A DNA stretch of 64,000 nucleotides, taken from Chthonomonas sp035294505 (GTDB lineage: Bacteria > Armatimonadota > Chthonomonadetes > Chthonomonadales > Chthonomonadaceae). The notes under the pieces are model-generated. The model was not told the origin of the DNA and ran no database searches. It saw only the letters and a program-made list of their open reading frames with translations. This document shows, in pieces, positions 35,147 through 43,533 of the stretch. The stretch's first letter is position 1. Every line of letters begins with the position of its first letter. The DNA lies in the NCBI RefSeq assembly GCF_035294505.1, contig NZ_DATGKU010000094.1:21537-85536 (forward strand). Direction: 5' to 3'. Made by a program: the position numbers and the translations under genes.

Positions 35147-36877
35147 ATGGCAAACCTCGCGATCGAGGTGCGATGCGCGCGTTTGGGAGAGCTTTTGGTT
35201 GAAACCGGCCTCATCAATACCCAACAGCTTCAAAAAGCCCTGCAGGTGCAGCAAGAGACCGGCAAGTTTCTCGGTGAAACCCTTGTTTCGCTTGGGTTCA
35301 TCTCGCCAAACGATCTCGGCCCGTGTTTAAAAGCGATAACGGGCTTTCCGTTCATTCACCTCAGTGAGACCTATGTAGACCTGGGCGTTGCCCATGCCCT
35401 TTCGGATGCCGTGGCCAGACGCATGAAAGCGCTCCCTTTTCAGAAAAAGCAGGAGGGCATCTGTGTGGCACTGGCCGACCCTCTCGATGTTAGCGCTCTC
35501 GACGAGTTGCGGCGACGCTTTAATCAACGCATCATCCCCTACTTGGCACTCGAATCGGACCTCCTGGAGGCTATAGAGCGCGTCTATCGGCAACGCCCAA
35601 GGGCGGCCTCGGTACTGCAAGAGATGGATGGCCAGACGCCCGAGGCGGAGTTGAGCACAGACGAACTGCTCGGAATGGCTGAGGATGCCCCCATTGTGCG
35701 CTTGGTGAACGGGCTTATTCAAGATGCCATTGCGGGAGGGGTAAGCGATATCCATATCGAGCCGCAGGAGACCACGGTACGGGTGCGGTTTCGTCAGGAC
35801 GGATTGCTTTATGACCAGATGACCTTGCCACGAGGGCACTACGCGGCCGTGATCTCGCGCATTAAAATCTTAGCCCATATGAACATCGCGGAGAGGCGGC
35901 GCCCACAAGATGGTAGATTCGTGATGCACGGAGAGAACGGCGAAGTGTATGACCTACGCATCAGCACCATTCCTGTTATCTACGGCGAGAAGGTGGTGAT
36001 GCGCCTGCTAAAAAAGACCGGTATCCTCACCAGCCCCGACAAACTGGGGCTTTTGCCGGAACAGCGAGCCATTTTCGATAAGATGACGCGCCAGGCCTAC
36101 GGCATTCTTCTGGTCACCGGCCCCACCGGTTCAGGAAAGACCACGACACTCTACTCGATTCTCAATCGCATTAACCAAACGGAGCGCAACATCAGCACCA
36201 TCGAAGACCCGGTGGAGTACCATCTTAACGGCGTCAACCAGATGCAAGTGATGCCTCAAATCGGTATTACCTTTGCCAGTGGGCTGCGCGCTTTGATGCG
36301 CCAAGACCCCGATGTGATTATGGTGGGCGAGATACGGGATAAAGAGACAGCGGAGACGGCCATTCAGGCCGCTCTCACCGGCCATCTTGTGCTTTCAACC
36401 TTGCATACGAACGACGCACCCGGAGCCATTGTTCGGCTTCAGAACATGGGCATCGAGCCGTTTCTGATCAGTTCGGCGCTCATTGGCGTGATTGGGCAAA
36501 GGCTCGTGCGCACGGTTTGCCCGCATTGTCGAGAGCTGTTTCCCCCTCCGCCCGGCCTACTGGATTCTTTGGGAATTCGTTTGCCCAGCGGCTTTCGACC
36601 GGTGCTGGCGCGGGGTGCAGGTTGCCCACGTTGTGGAGGGCGCGGCATGAGAGGACGCACGGCCCTGTTCGAGCTAATGCCCATGAGTGAGACGTTGCGC
36701 CAAATGGCTCTTCAGCAGAGGCCCGGTAGCGACCTGCAACGGCAGGCAAAACTCGAAGGCATGATCACCATGCGGGAGGCCGGCTTACGGCGGGTTGTCG
36801 AGGGCATTACCACGCCGGACGAGCTAAGTCGCGTTCTGGCGGTAGAGCACGGAGAGGGAAACGAGAATGGATTTTAA
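35147..36877 (+). CDS. PilB/GspE-family secretion/pilus assembly ATPase with MshEN domain
   Basis: From ATG 35147 (AGGAGAG upstream) this is 576 residues. The N-terminal MshEN domain (~1-145) carries two glycine/leucine repeats, RLGELLVETGLI and FLGETLVSLGFI, the pattern that binds cyclic di-GMP in MshE. The ATPase has Walker A GPTGSGKTT, an Asp box around EDPVEYHL, Walker B-like DPDVIMVGEIRD and a His box (STLHTND). A CPHC/CPRC zinc site precedes the C-terminal part. It powers type IV pilus extension or type II secretion at the inner membrane. No other pil/gsp gene is in the window. It ends overlapping the HD-GYP gene by 4 bp, tail to tail. Confidence 0.93.
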   Translation: MANLAIEVRCARLGELLVETGLINTQQLQKALQVQQETGKFLGETLVSLGFISPNDLGPCLKAITGFPFIHLSETYVDLGVAHALSDAVARRMKALPFQKKQEGICVALADPLDVSALDELRRRFNQRIIPYLALESDLLEAIERVYRQRPRAASVLQEMDGQTPEAELSTDELLGMAEDAPIVRLVNGLIQDAIAGGVSDIHIEPQETTVRVRFRQDGLLYDQMTLPRGHYAAVISRIKILAHMNIAERRRPQDGRFVMHGENGEVYDLRISTIPVIYGEKVVMRLLKKTGILTSPDKLGLLPEQRAIFDKMTRQAYGILLVTGPTGSGKTTTLYSILNRINQTERNISTIEDPVEYHLNGVNQMQVMPQIGITFASGLRALMRQDPDVIMVGEIRDKETAETAIQAALTGHLVLSTLHTNDAPGAIVRLQNMGIEPFLISSALIGVIGQRLVRTVCPHCRELFPPPPGLLDSLGIRLPSGFRPVLARGAGCPRCGGRGMRGRTALFELMPMSETLRQMALQQRPGSDLQRQAKLEGMITMREAGLRRVVEGITTPDELSRVLAVEHGEGNENGF

Positions 36878-37965
36878 GTGCTAGCAATATGTCGCAACTG
36901 CTCCCATCGTGCTAGAGGCACGGAGAGCGCGATCTTCACGATGACGGGATCGAATTGGGAGCCGCTGCATCGCTCTATCTCCTCAAGAGCGCTGGGGAGG
37001 GAACAGGCACTACGATAGGGCCGATTGCTCGTCATGGCATCGAGTGCATCGGCAATGGCAAAAATTCGGGAGCCGAGAGGAATCGCCTCACCGCGTAGTC
37101 CGTGAGGGTAGCCGCTGCCATCCCAAGCTTCGTGGTGATGGAGAACGATGCGGGCGGCACCGCGCAGACTTTCGATACGCGCACACATGTTGTAGCCAAT
37201 GATGGAGTGCGTCTGCATTCTCAGACGCTCCTCGGAGGTCAGCTTCGTCGGCTTCAGCAGAATCTGATCTGGAATGCCGATCTTTCCGATGTCGTGCAGC
37301 AAAGCTCCACGCTCGATGTGGTACATCTCCGCTTTCGGGACGGCCATTCTTTCTGCGATCTCGATGGTATAGGCGGTAACGCGCAGAGAGTGCTCTTCTG
37401 TTTCGACGTCCCGCAATGCCAAAGCGGTGAGCATGGCATCAAGTACGGCTTCACCGGAGGCCTGTAACATCGTCCGATAGCGCTTGGTGCGGCGGCGGGC
37501 AAGCGCCTCTTGAGTGAGGTTGCGCTCGACGACCTCACCTAGCTCCTCGAGGGATTGCGATAAGAGGAACAGATCGTCCGCCCCGCTGCGGAGCGCTTGT
37601 TGGGCCAAGTGCAGATAGGCCGGTTCCATCAACAAAATAAAGGGAAGATGAGGCCACCGTTTTTTGCACTCGAGAATCAGTTCGTGTGATCGTGGTGGCG
37701 TTTCCTCTTTCCCTAGAAAGAGATCGAACGATTGGCCGGCCAGCAACTCAAACGCTCGGTGTGCTGTCGCCGCGCAGATCACCTGGTAGCCTTCGGCGGA
37801 GAGCTGCACGGCCAGAGCCTCGCGCAGTTGGTCGTTCGGCTCGAGAAGGAGAACGTTTACCTCAAGCCGATTGTGGGCCTCATCTATGCGTAAGGCGATG
37901 TCTTGATCGGCGGAAACATCGAAAGCCGGCGCTATAAGATACTGCTGAGCGTTCGAGCGGCGCAT
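36874..37965 (-). CDS. HD-GYP protein with degenerate receiver domain
   Basis: In this 363-residue protein, residues ~35-155 fold like a response-regulator receiver, but the segment that should carry the phospho-acceptor Asp reads FDLFLGKEETP, with Lys at that position, so phosphorylation is unlikely. Residues ~165-350 are an HD-GYP domain with intact metal and substrate motifs (HSLRVT, LLHDIGKIGIP, HHEAWDGSGYPHGL), which hydrolyses cyclic di-GMP. It is downstream of a GGDEF-like gene (11 bp gap) and convergent with the MshEN ATPase, suggesting cyclic di-GMP control of that ATPase. Confidence 0.88.
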   Translation of the reverse strand: MRRSNAQQYLIAPAFDVSADQDIALRIDEAHNRLEVNVLLLEPNDQLREALAVQLSAEGYQVICAATAHRAFELLAGQSFDLFLGKEETPPRSHELILECKKRWPHLPFILLMEPAYLHLAQQALRSGADDLFLLSQSLEELGEVVERNLTQEALARRRTKRYRTMLQASGEAVLDAMLTALALRDVETEEHSLRVTAYTIEIAERMAVPKAEMYHIERGALLHDIGKIGIPDQILLKPTKLTSEERLRMQTHSIIGYNMCARIESLRGAARIVLHHHEAWDGSGYPHGLRGEAIPLGSRIFAIADALDAMTSNRPYRSACSLPSALEEIERCSGSQFDPVIVKIALSVPLARWEQLRHIAST

Positions 37966-37976
37966 GGTCTCGGCCT

Positions 37977-38654
37977 CTATTCGCTTTGGGAGTCCTCGTC
38001 GGAATGGCTTTCGTTCTCAATGATAGCGCGTAGTGTATCGGAATGACGCCAGAGTCGTCCTCCGCCCGAACGTCTTGCCTTCTGAAGGGCAGCACAAGCT
38101 CTGGCGGTGAGGCTATCGGCATCGGGTGCATCCAGAGAGATGGAGGCCACACCCACACTAAAAGAGAGCCAAGGGCGGTCTTCTGCACCGGCCTGAGAGG
38201 TCATAATCTTTCGCAAGCGTTCTCCGAGAGCGGTTGCCTCCTCTTCATTCATTAGCGGGCAGACGAGTGCGAACACAGGTGTGTCGGTAATTGTTGGTAG
38301 GCTTAGGGTATAGACGAGGTCGTAGTCGCGCGTCTCCTGGCGAATGCAGCGAACAATGGCCTGCCCAATGAGGTTTTTGCCGGTTTCACCTAGAAACTCC
38401 ATTGTTGGAGATGCATCCGGTGCGATGCAGACCAAAGAGAGCGGCTGATTTTTGCGCATCACCATCTCGATCATCGCATGAAGATAGACGTAACCGGCTT
38501 GTGTCGTTACCGCACCTGTAGTTTGGTCGGCGGGCAATAAAATATCGAGACGTTTTGGCGATGGGGTTGCTTCGTTTCCTAAATGCGCTTCTGGTATGGC
38601 CGTATGCGGCTCCTCCCACTCAATTTCCATCTTTCTGCGTGCTCCAATAAGCAT
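37977..38654 (-). CDS. Degenerate GGDEF-like protein
   Basis: In this 225-residue protein the fold markers of a GGDEF domain can be followed (LLPADQTTGAVTTQAGYVYLHAMIEM as the opening, FSVGVASISLD and ALQKARRSGGGRLW near the end). The catalytic GG(D/E)EF loop is missing: the corresponding stretch reads FALVCPLMNEEEA. It is therefore unlikely to make cyclic di-GMP and may bind nucleotide or act as a partner of the HD-GYP protein encoded just downstream. The C-terminus is acidic. An internal ATG (MEIEWEEP) is a possible start. Confidence 0.7.
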   Translation of the reverse strand: MLIGARRKMEIEWEEPHTAIPEAHLGNEATPSPKRLDILLPADQTTGAVTTQAGYVYLHAMIEMVMRKNQPLSLVCIAPDASPTMEFLGETGKNLIGQAIVRCIRQETRDYDLVYTLSLPTITDTPVFALVCPLMNEEEATALGERLRKIMTSQAGAEDRPWLSFSVGVASISLDAPDADSLTARACAALQKARRSGGGRLWRHSDTLRAIIENESHSDEDSQSE

Positions 38655-38869
38655 TTTTTGAGTGCTCGCCTAGCTCCTTCTCCAAAGAACGAAAGTAGGG
38701 ACATATAAGCAAGGAGCAATGGGTCGAACACTAGAGATTATCGGAGAAAGCGGCTGAATTCTTTCGAGGAGATGAGAAAAAACGGTAGGAGTATGGGGAG
38801 CGCAGAAAAACGGCGTGAAAATGGAGAAGGGCTGCGCCGAAGCAAGTCGCCATCCCTCAGAGAGGCCGT

Positions 38870-40192
38870 TTATAGCTCGGGTTCTGCGGAATCGGTAAGG
38901 GCGGGGGTGGGAAGGCGAGGCCGCTTCTCCGGCGGTAAGAGGCGTTCGAGGGTGTCGTCTACCGTGATAATGCCTAAAAGGCGCTCCTCTTCGTCCACAA
39001 CCGGAACGGCGAGAAGGTTATAACGCCCGAGAATCTGAGCGACCTCATCGGCATGATCTTCCACATGCACGCGGATGACGTTCGGCTCCATGATCTCGGA
39101 GACGGGCGTTTCCGGCGGGGCGATGACGAGATCGCGCAGCGAGAGAACGCCTACAAGGCGGTTTTCCGCATCCACAACATAGATGTAGTAGATGGTTTCG
39201 GCTTTGGGGGCTAGTTCCCGAAGGTATTGAATGGTTTGTTCACAGGTGAGGTAGGAGTGTATGGCGACATACTCGGTGGTCATGAGGCCGCCGGCGGTAT
39301 CATCGTCGTAGGCGAGCAACTCTTTAACATCGCGAGCCTCTTCCGGTTCCATCTGGTCTAGAAGCTCATCGCTGCGCGCTTCGGGCAGATCGCCAAGAAC
39401 ATCGGCAGCCTCATCCGGCTCCATCTCCTCAAGGATGTCGGTCGCCTTTTCATCGTCGAGCTGTTGCATAATCTGCACCTGCACCTCCGGCTCCGCCTCG
39501 GCGATGGCATCGGCGGCCGTTTCGGTATCGAGGCTCTCGATCACCTCGGCGCCTTGTTGCGGCGTCAGCTGCTCGACAATATCGGCGATGTCGGCGGGAT
39601 GAAGGCGTGCGATCTTATCGTGAGAGACCTTTAGGCGGATCGTGCCCCCTTGTGCGCTTCGCTCTAGGGTCTGCACGTCGTCCCACGCGATAAGGTTGGA
39701 GCGCAGCGGGCGGCCGAGAAGTCGAAAGAGCGCTTCGATGGGCACGCTAATAACGCCTAGGCGCCTCAACAGAGCGCGAAAGCTCGCATCTACACCGACC
39801 ACGCAGTACTCGGCCCCACAAACCGCCAATCGCACGTCGCTAACACGCACCACCCTTCGGTCGTGAATATCCACAATCTGCCGATCGAGCACATCTCGGC
39901 GTAAGAAAAGCACCTGCGACTCGTCGGGCTGATAGAGAGGGATGGCTTCTAGGGGGCGTCGGAGGGAGACGTCGCCGAGAATGCGACCGCTTCCCTGAGG
40001 CCCGGCAGGGTCTTCATTAAAGGTGATCTCCACGAAAGGAATGGACAGCTCATCGGACTTGCGTTTAATAAGAACGCCGCGCACCACCGGCAAACGGCCG
40101 CCAAGTTCGGCAACCAGGTCGCTCACTCTGCCGATGGGGGTTTTATCGGGAGCGAGTACGCGCTTTCCTAAAAGTTGAGTAAGGTATTTCAT
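38870..40192 (-). CDS. Soluble MgtE-like protein: PRC-barrel, MgtE_N and CBS domains
   Basis: In this 440-residue protein, residues ~1-85 and ~95-145 look like PRC-barrel segments (LGKRVLAPDKTPIGRVSDL and LDRQIVDIHDRRVVRVSDVRL). Residues ~190-300 match the MgtE intracellular N domain (LHPADIADIVEQLTPQQGAEVIESL, EMEPDEAADVLGDLPE) and ~300-425 a CBS pair. The MgtE membrane channel domain is absent, so this is not a complete Mg2+ transporter; it may be a cytosolic Mg2+ or nucleotide sensor. It is the last gene of the murA-to-here minus-strand run. Confidence 0.82.
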   Translation of the reverse strand: MKYLTQLLGKRVLAPDKTPIGRVSDLVAELGGRLPVVRGVLIKRKSDELSIPFVEITFNEDPAGPQGSGRILGDVSLRRPLEAIPLYQPDESQVLFLRRDVLDRQIVDIHDRRVVRVSDVRLAVCGAEYCVVGVDASFRALLRRLGVISVPIEALFRLLGRPLRSNLIAWDDVQTLERSAQGGTIRLKVSHDKIARLHPADIADIVEQLTPQQGAEVIESLDTETAADAIAEAEPEVQVQIMQQLDDEKATDILEEMEPDEAADVLGDLPEARSDELLDQMEPEEARDVKELLAYDDDTAGGLMTTEYVAIHSYLTCEQTIQYLRELAPKAETIYYIYVVDAENRLVGVLSLRDLVIAPPETPVSEIMEPNVIRVHVEDHADEVAQILGRYNLLAVPVVDEEERLLGIITVDDTLERLLPPEKRPRLPTPALTDSAEPEL

Positions 40193-40207
40193 GGCAGTTA
40201 GGGTAGG

Positions 40208-41365
40208 CTAGGGAGTCTGGTGTGTTTTTATTGGGGAGGTGGTGAGAGAAACGGCTGCAGGAGGCAGGCCGGCTGCCGCTTGAATGCGCGCGATCTGCTC
40301 GGGAGTAACCGCCTCTTCAAAGGCGCGAAAGCCGGCCAGGCAAAAACCATGCTTCACAGCAAGTTTGGTGATCTCGTCCACTTGCTGTACGCTCACCTCT
40401 TTGCCAAGAGTGAAGCTTTCGTAGCGCCCCTCAAGCGCAAGCATCATGGTTTCGGACATACAGGCGTAGGCGGTATTTGGTGGAAAGCCAAAATTAAACT
40501 CTTCATGCGGCCGGTTGGGGTAGGGTAGGCGCATCTCACCGGGCACCTGCACAATTCCCCCTTCGATCACCAGCACATCGTGTCGTTCTTTGGCCACACG
40601 TACAGAGACATCGCGCGGGCGCGACACATCGCACACCACCGCGCCTCGTTTGAGATGTTCCGGTAAGATGATGGCATCTGTGGCGCTGGTAACAGTAATG
40701 ATGACGTCGGCATCGCGCAGGCCTGTGGCCACATCGGTAAAAACGCGCAACTTCGCCTGCGATTGGGCCTTAAGGCGTTCGGCGAGCCGTTCAAGACGGG
40801 AGAGATCGCGCCCAACGAGGGCGACTTCCGGAGCTTCCCGGGCCAATATCTCGGCGCAAGTGGAGCCGATGGAGCCGGTGGCTCCCACAACGGCCACCAC
40901 AGCATTATCTATGCGGTGCCCCATGAGACGAGCGCCCTCTTTAACGCCTTCAATGGCCGTGGCCACCGTGTAAGAGTTCCCTGTGGTGATGGCCAAATTG
41001 GGAAGCCGTTTGGCGAGACTTATGCCACCGTCGCCTACAACCGATGTGAAAGCCCCAAGCCCCATAATGCCGGCGCCTAGTTCAAGGGCGATACGGCCGC
41101 ACTGTTCCAGCTTCTCCAGAACCTGTTCGTATGGGAGCGTGATCATTTGATGTGGCGTGAGGGGACAGCCGATAAACCAGCCCTCTAGCTCTTTTCCCGT
41201 TAGCGACCGTACGCCTTTTACCTCGCAGACCACCATGGGGTTTTGGCGGGTTAAGAACCATTCAATAAGGCGCACGGGCAGGAAGCGCGCGATGGGATAT
41301 TTCCGCGCCACATCGCGGCGGGCATCAATCGGGTGAATAACAAAGGCGAAACGTTCCATAATCAC
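40208..41365 (-). CDS. Acyl-ACP-reductase-like / shikimate-dehydrogenase-like Rossmann protein
   Basis: In this 385-residue protein a central Rossmann motif (VAVVGATGSIGSTCAEIL) is preceded by LGAFTSVVGDGG and TTGNSYTVATA and followed by a Cys in TAYACMSETMMLALEG. These segments line up in order with cyanobacterial long-chain acyl-ACP reductase (AAR), including the Cys that forms the acyl-thioester there. This suggests reduction of an acyl thioester to an aldehyde, but other annotations (shikimate or quinate dehydrogenase-like) exist for the family. Its start overlaps the stop of the upstream gene by 4 bp, so the two are translated together. Confidence 0.7.
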   Translation of the reverse strand: MIMERFAFVIHPIDARRDVARKYPIARFLPVRLIEWFLTRQNPMVVCEVKGVRSLTGKELEGWFIGCPLTPHQMITLPYEQVLEKLEQCGRIALELGAGIMGLGAFTSVVGDGGISLAKRLPNLAITTGNSYTVATAIEGVKEGARLMGHRIDNAVVAVVGATGSIGSTCAEILAREAPEVALVGRDLSRLERLAERLKAQSQAKLRVFTDVATGLRDADVIITVTSATDAIILPEHLKRGAVVCDVSRPRDVSVRVAKERHDVLVIEGGIVQVPGEMRLPYPNRPHEEFNFGFPPNTAYACMSETMMLALEGRYESFTLGKEVSVQQVDEITKLAVKHGFCLAGFRAFEEAVTPEQIARIQAAAGLPPAAVSLTTSPIKTHQTP

Positions 41366-42294
41366 ATCGCTCGGGCGCAGGCCTCTGGTTGTGGGTTAAG
41401 CACCTGCACGTTCGGCTTCCAATCCAGCTCCTTCAGTTTCTGCAGATAGTCCTGCGGAGTTAGCTCTTCAGGACGTTTCTGTAGTAAAGTTACGAGCACG
41501 GCCTCCATAACGTTCGTGCCAAAGGAGCGCCCGTCGAACACCGGGGTGGTCGTGATCAACCGATGCACTCCTCTCTGTTTTAGTTCTTCTACGTCGGAGG
41601 GGGTTGTGGTGTTCGTGATAACGGTTTTGCCGGCAAGTTGTTGCGGCATATACTTGCTGATGTAGAGATAATCGCCTGCGATGATATCGGCCTCTTGAAA
41701 AAATCGAGGGAATTTGGGTGTATTCTGATGCTGTTTTTCGCCGGTAGGGTAGAACCACTGGAAGGGGCAGCGCACCACAATGGGAAGAATAAGGCGTGCA
41801 AGGCGTTGAAGGGTTGTCCAAGAGCGGATGGGAATGGGCAGTCCAAGGCCAAAAAGAATATCGCCAAACACGATGGAGCGGGCACGCTGTGCCAGCGCCT
41901 CTGCCATTCCAAAGCGGTCTACCGCGCTCATCAGCAGCACCGAGCTTTCGGAGAAATTCACCACCCTGTTTTCATCGAGCCAGGCGATGGTCTCTCGTTC
42001 AAGGGTATGTTTAAGGCCGCTTCCGTCCACGAAAGGCGTTTTTTTAGCGCCGGCCATCAGCGAGAGCGGCTCGCGAAACACGTAACGGCGATTGCCGGCA
42101 TAGAGATAGATATCGCAGCCCCCCACGCCGAAGGCATCCACCGTGCCGTCTAGCTCCTGCACAAGGCGACGAAAACGTTGCTTATCGCCATCGGTACCGA
42201 TGCGCTCGATGGAAAACTCTTCCCCAAAAAACCGAGCGATCACTTTTTTATCGCGTCGTGAGGAGCCTAGACTAATGCTGACCACGCGTTTCAC
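41362..42294 (-). CDS. Conserved protein of the family sometimes labelled 'quinate 5-dehydrogenase'
   Basis: This 310-residue protein opens with KRVVSISLGSSRRDKKV, and contains DAFGVGGCDIYLYAG and a late TNTTTPSDVEELKQRGVHRLITTTP segment. I recall related proteins carrying the label quinate 5-dehydrogenase, but I see no classical NAD-binding glycine motif that proves it. It overlaps the AAR-like gene by 4 bp, which strongly suggests a joint function, for example in lipid or aldehyde metabolism. This remains inference. Confidence 0.6.
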   Translation of the reverse strand: MKRVVSISLGSSRRDKKVIARFFGEEFSIERIGTDGDKQRFRRLVQELDGTVDAFGVGGCDIYLYAGNRRYVFREPLSLMAGAKKTPFVDGSGLKHTLERETIAWLDENRVVNFSESSVLLMSAVDRFGMAEALAQRARSIVFGDILFGLGLPIPIRSWTTLQRLARLILPIVVRCPFQWFYPTGEKQHQNTPKFPRFFQEADIIAGDYLYISKYMPQQLAGKTVITNTTTPSDVEELKQRGVHRLITTTPVFDGRSFGTNVMEAVLVTLLQKRPEELTPQDYLQKLKELDWKPNVQVLNPQPEACARAM

Positions 42295-42318
42295 AACGTT
42301 CTCCTTTTTGGAGTTAGG

Positions 42319-42840
42319 TTAGTAGGCACGAACACGGTTGTGCGCTCCAACGATGCTAAGGGCTATCCTCAGCCAGAGCATGAGGTTCAGCAAGGCCGCG
42401 AGGTGGCCGCCGGATAGGTAGAGCACCATGCCGATAAGCCCTAAGGCTGCTGCCAACCAGGCCAGCTTCTCTACCTGATCGCCGCGCTTATAGCGGGTAA
42501 CGCGGCGTACCGTTTCTCCCACCAGCATGCCGTGAAAGAAAGCCAAGAAAATGGCCAAGAAGCCGAGATGGACGCTTATCAGCAGGCCTTCGGCTAGGAG
42601 AAGAAGCCATGCAGCCACATAGCTCACCGTTGTTCCGGCAACGAGCGCCAGGATGAACTCTTGGGGTTGCAGTTGGAGACGGGCGGCGCGACTCGGCTTT
42701 GCGCACTGTTTGCAGAGCATGCCGGCGGGGTACACCACAGAGCAGTGAGGACATATCGGCACGCCACAGCGTGCGCAGCGTAAGGAGGTTATCTCATGAT
42801 GGCGGCAGTGACACCGCAGCGGCATTGCGGCATCGGGCAC
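42319..42840 (-). CDS. Membrane protein with N-terminal zinc-ribbon/B-box-like Cys/His cluster
   Basis: In this 173-residue protein, residues ~9-46 contain a dense Cys/His cluster (CHCRHHEI, CARCGVPICPHC, CKQC) resembling a B-box or double zinc ribbon. The rest has three to four hydrophobic helices (~60-80, 85-105, 125-145, 150-165). Proteins of this layout are common but uncharacterised. It lies between the SLH-protein gene (3 bp gap) and the quinate-dehydrogenase-like gene (24 bp gap) in the murA run. Confidence 0.7.
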   Translation of the reverse strand: MPDAAMPLRCHCRHHEITSLRCARCGVPICPHCSVVYPAGMLCKQCAKPSRAARLQLQPQEFILALVAGTTVSYVAAWLLLLAEGLLISVHLGFLAIFLAFFHGMLVGETVRRVTRYKRGDQVEKLAWLAAALGLIGMVLYLSGGHLAALLNLMLWLRIALSIVGAHNRVRAY

Positions 42841-42843
42841 GCC

Positions 42844-43515
42844 TCAGTGCCCTCCTTTGGGTTTGTGGAAGCTGGCATCGGGCGTGTTGCCTTGGGTATC
42901 GTGGCCGAGGGAGGTGAGCTGATCGTTGAGACCGGTAACCATCTGGGCAACGGCCACACTAAGCTGCGCCGCCGTAAGCGGGGTACGGTCTGCTTTAAGC
43001 AGAGGCGAGTCGGGGCCGATCTCTCGGTGCTGCACCAGATAACGCAGCGAGGCGTAGGCCGGATTTGTAGGGGGCACGGCAATGGACACGTTCGTGGGAA
43101 GCACCTCCGATTTCGCCGTATCTTTGGCATTTGCCGGCGCGCGAGTGATGCCGTTGGCCACATAGTTTCCGATGCGGCAAAGCACCGAGGCCAGGATGTA
43201 GCGCGTCACAGGGCGGTTCTGCCATCGGCGTTCTTTTAGGGTCTGCACTACGCTTTCCGGCACCGGCTTGCTGGGGGCGGCGTGCCAGGTGTTGTCTTGA
43301 AGCGCTTTTGCCAAACGCGCAAGCGCGATGGCCGCATCTACCCGTGTGACCTTCTGTTCCCCGTGAAAGCGCCCGTCCGACTCAAGCGAAAGCAGATGGT
43401 TTTCCAGCGCTTGTTGCACATAGGCTGCGGCCCAATGGTTGGGGCGCACATCGGGCGGCAGGCAAAGCGCGGGGGTTGCACTGAGGAGAAACAAGAGAAG
43501 CCAAAATCTATTCAT
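42844..43515 (-). CDS. Exported S-layer-homology (SLH) domain protein
   Basis: In this 223-residue protein a signal peptide (~1-18) is followed by one clear SLH motif (DVRPNHWAAAYVQQALENHLL, ending GEQKVTRVDAAIALARL, in part). A second divergent helical repeat comes later (TPLTAAQLSVAVAQMV). SLH domains bind cell-wall polymers. It is 18 bp downstream of mreB, an arrangement that suggests a role in the envelope or cell shape. No catalytic domain. Confidence 0.75.
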   Translation of the reverse strand: MNRFWLLLFLLSATPALCLPPDVRPNHWAAAYVQQALENHLLSLESDGRFHGEQKVTRVDAAIALARLAKALQDNTWHAAPSKPVPESVVQTLKERRWQNRPVTRYILASVLCRIGNYVANGITRAPANAKDTAKSEVLPTNVSIAVPPTNPAYASLRYLVQHREIGPDSPLLKADRTPLTAAQLSVAVAQMVTGLNDQLTSLGHDTQGNTPDASFHKPKGGH

Positions 43516-43533
43516 GAGATGCCCTCCCTTATG

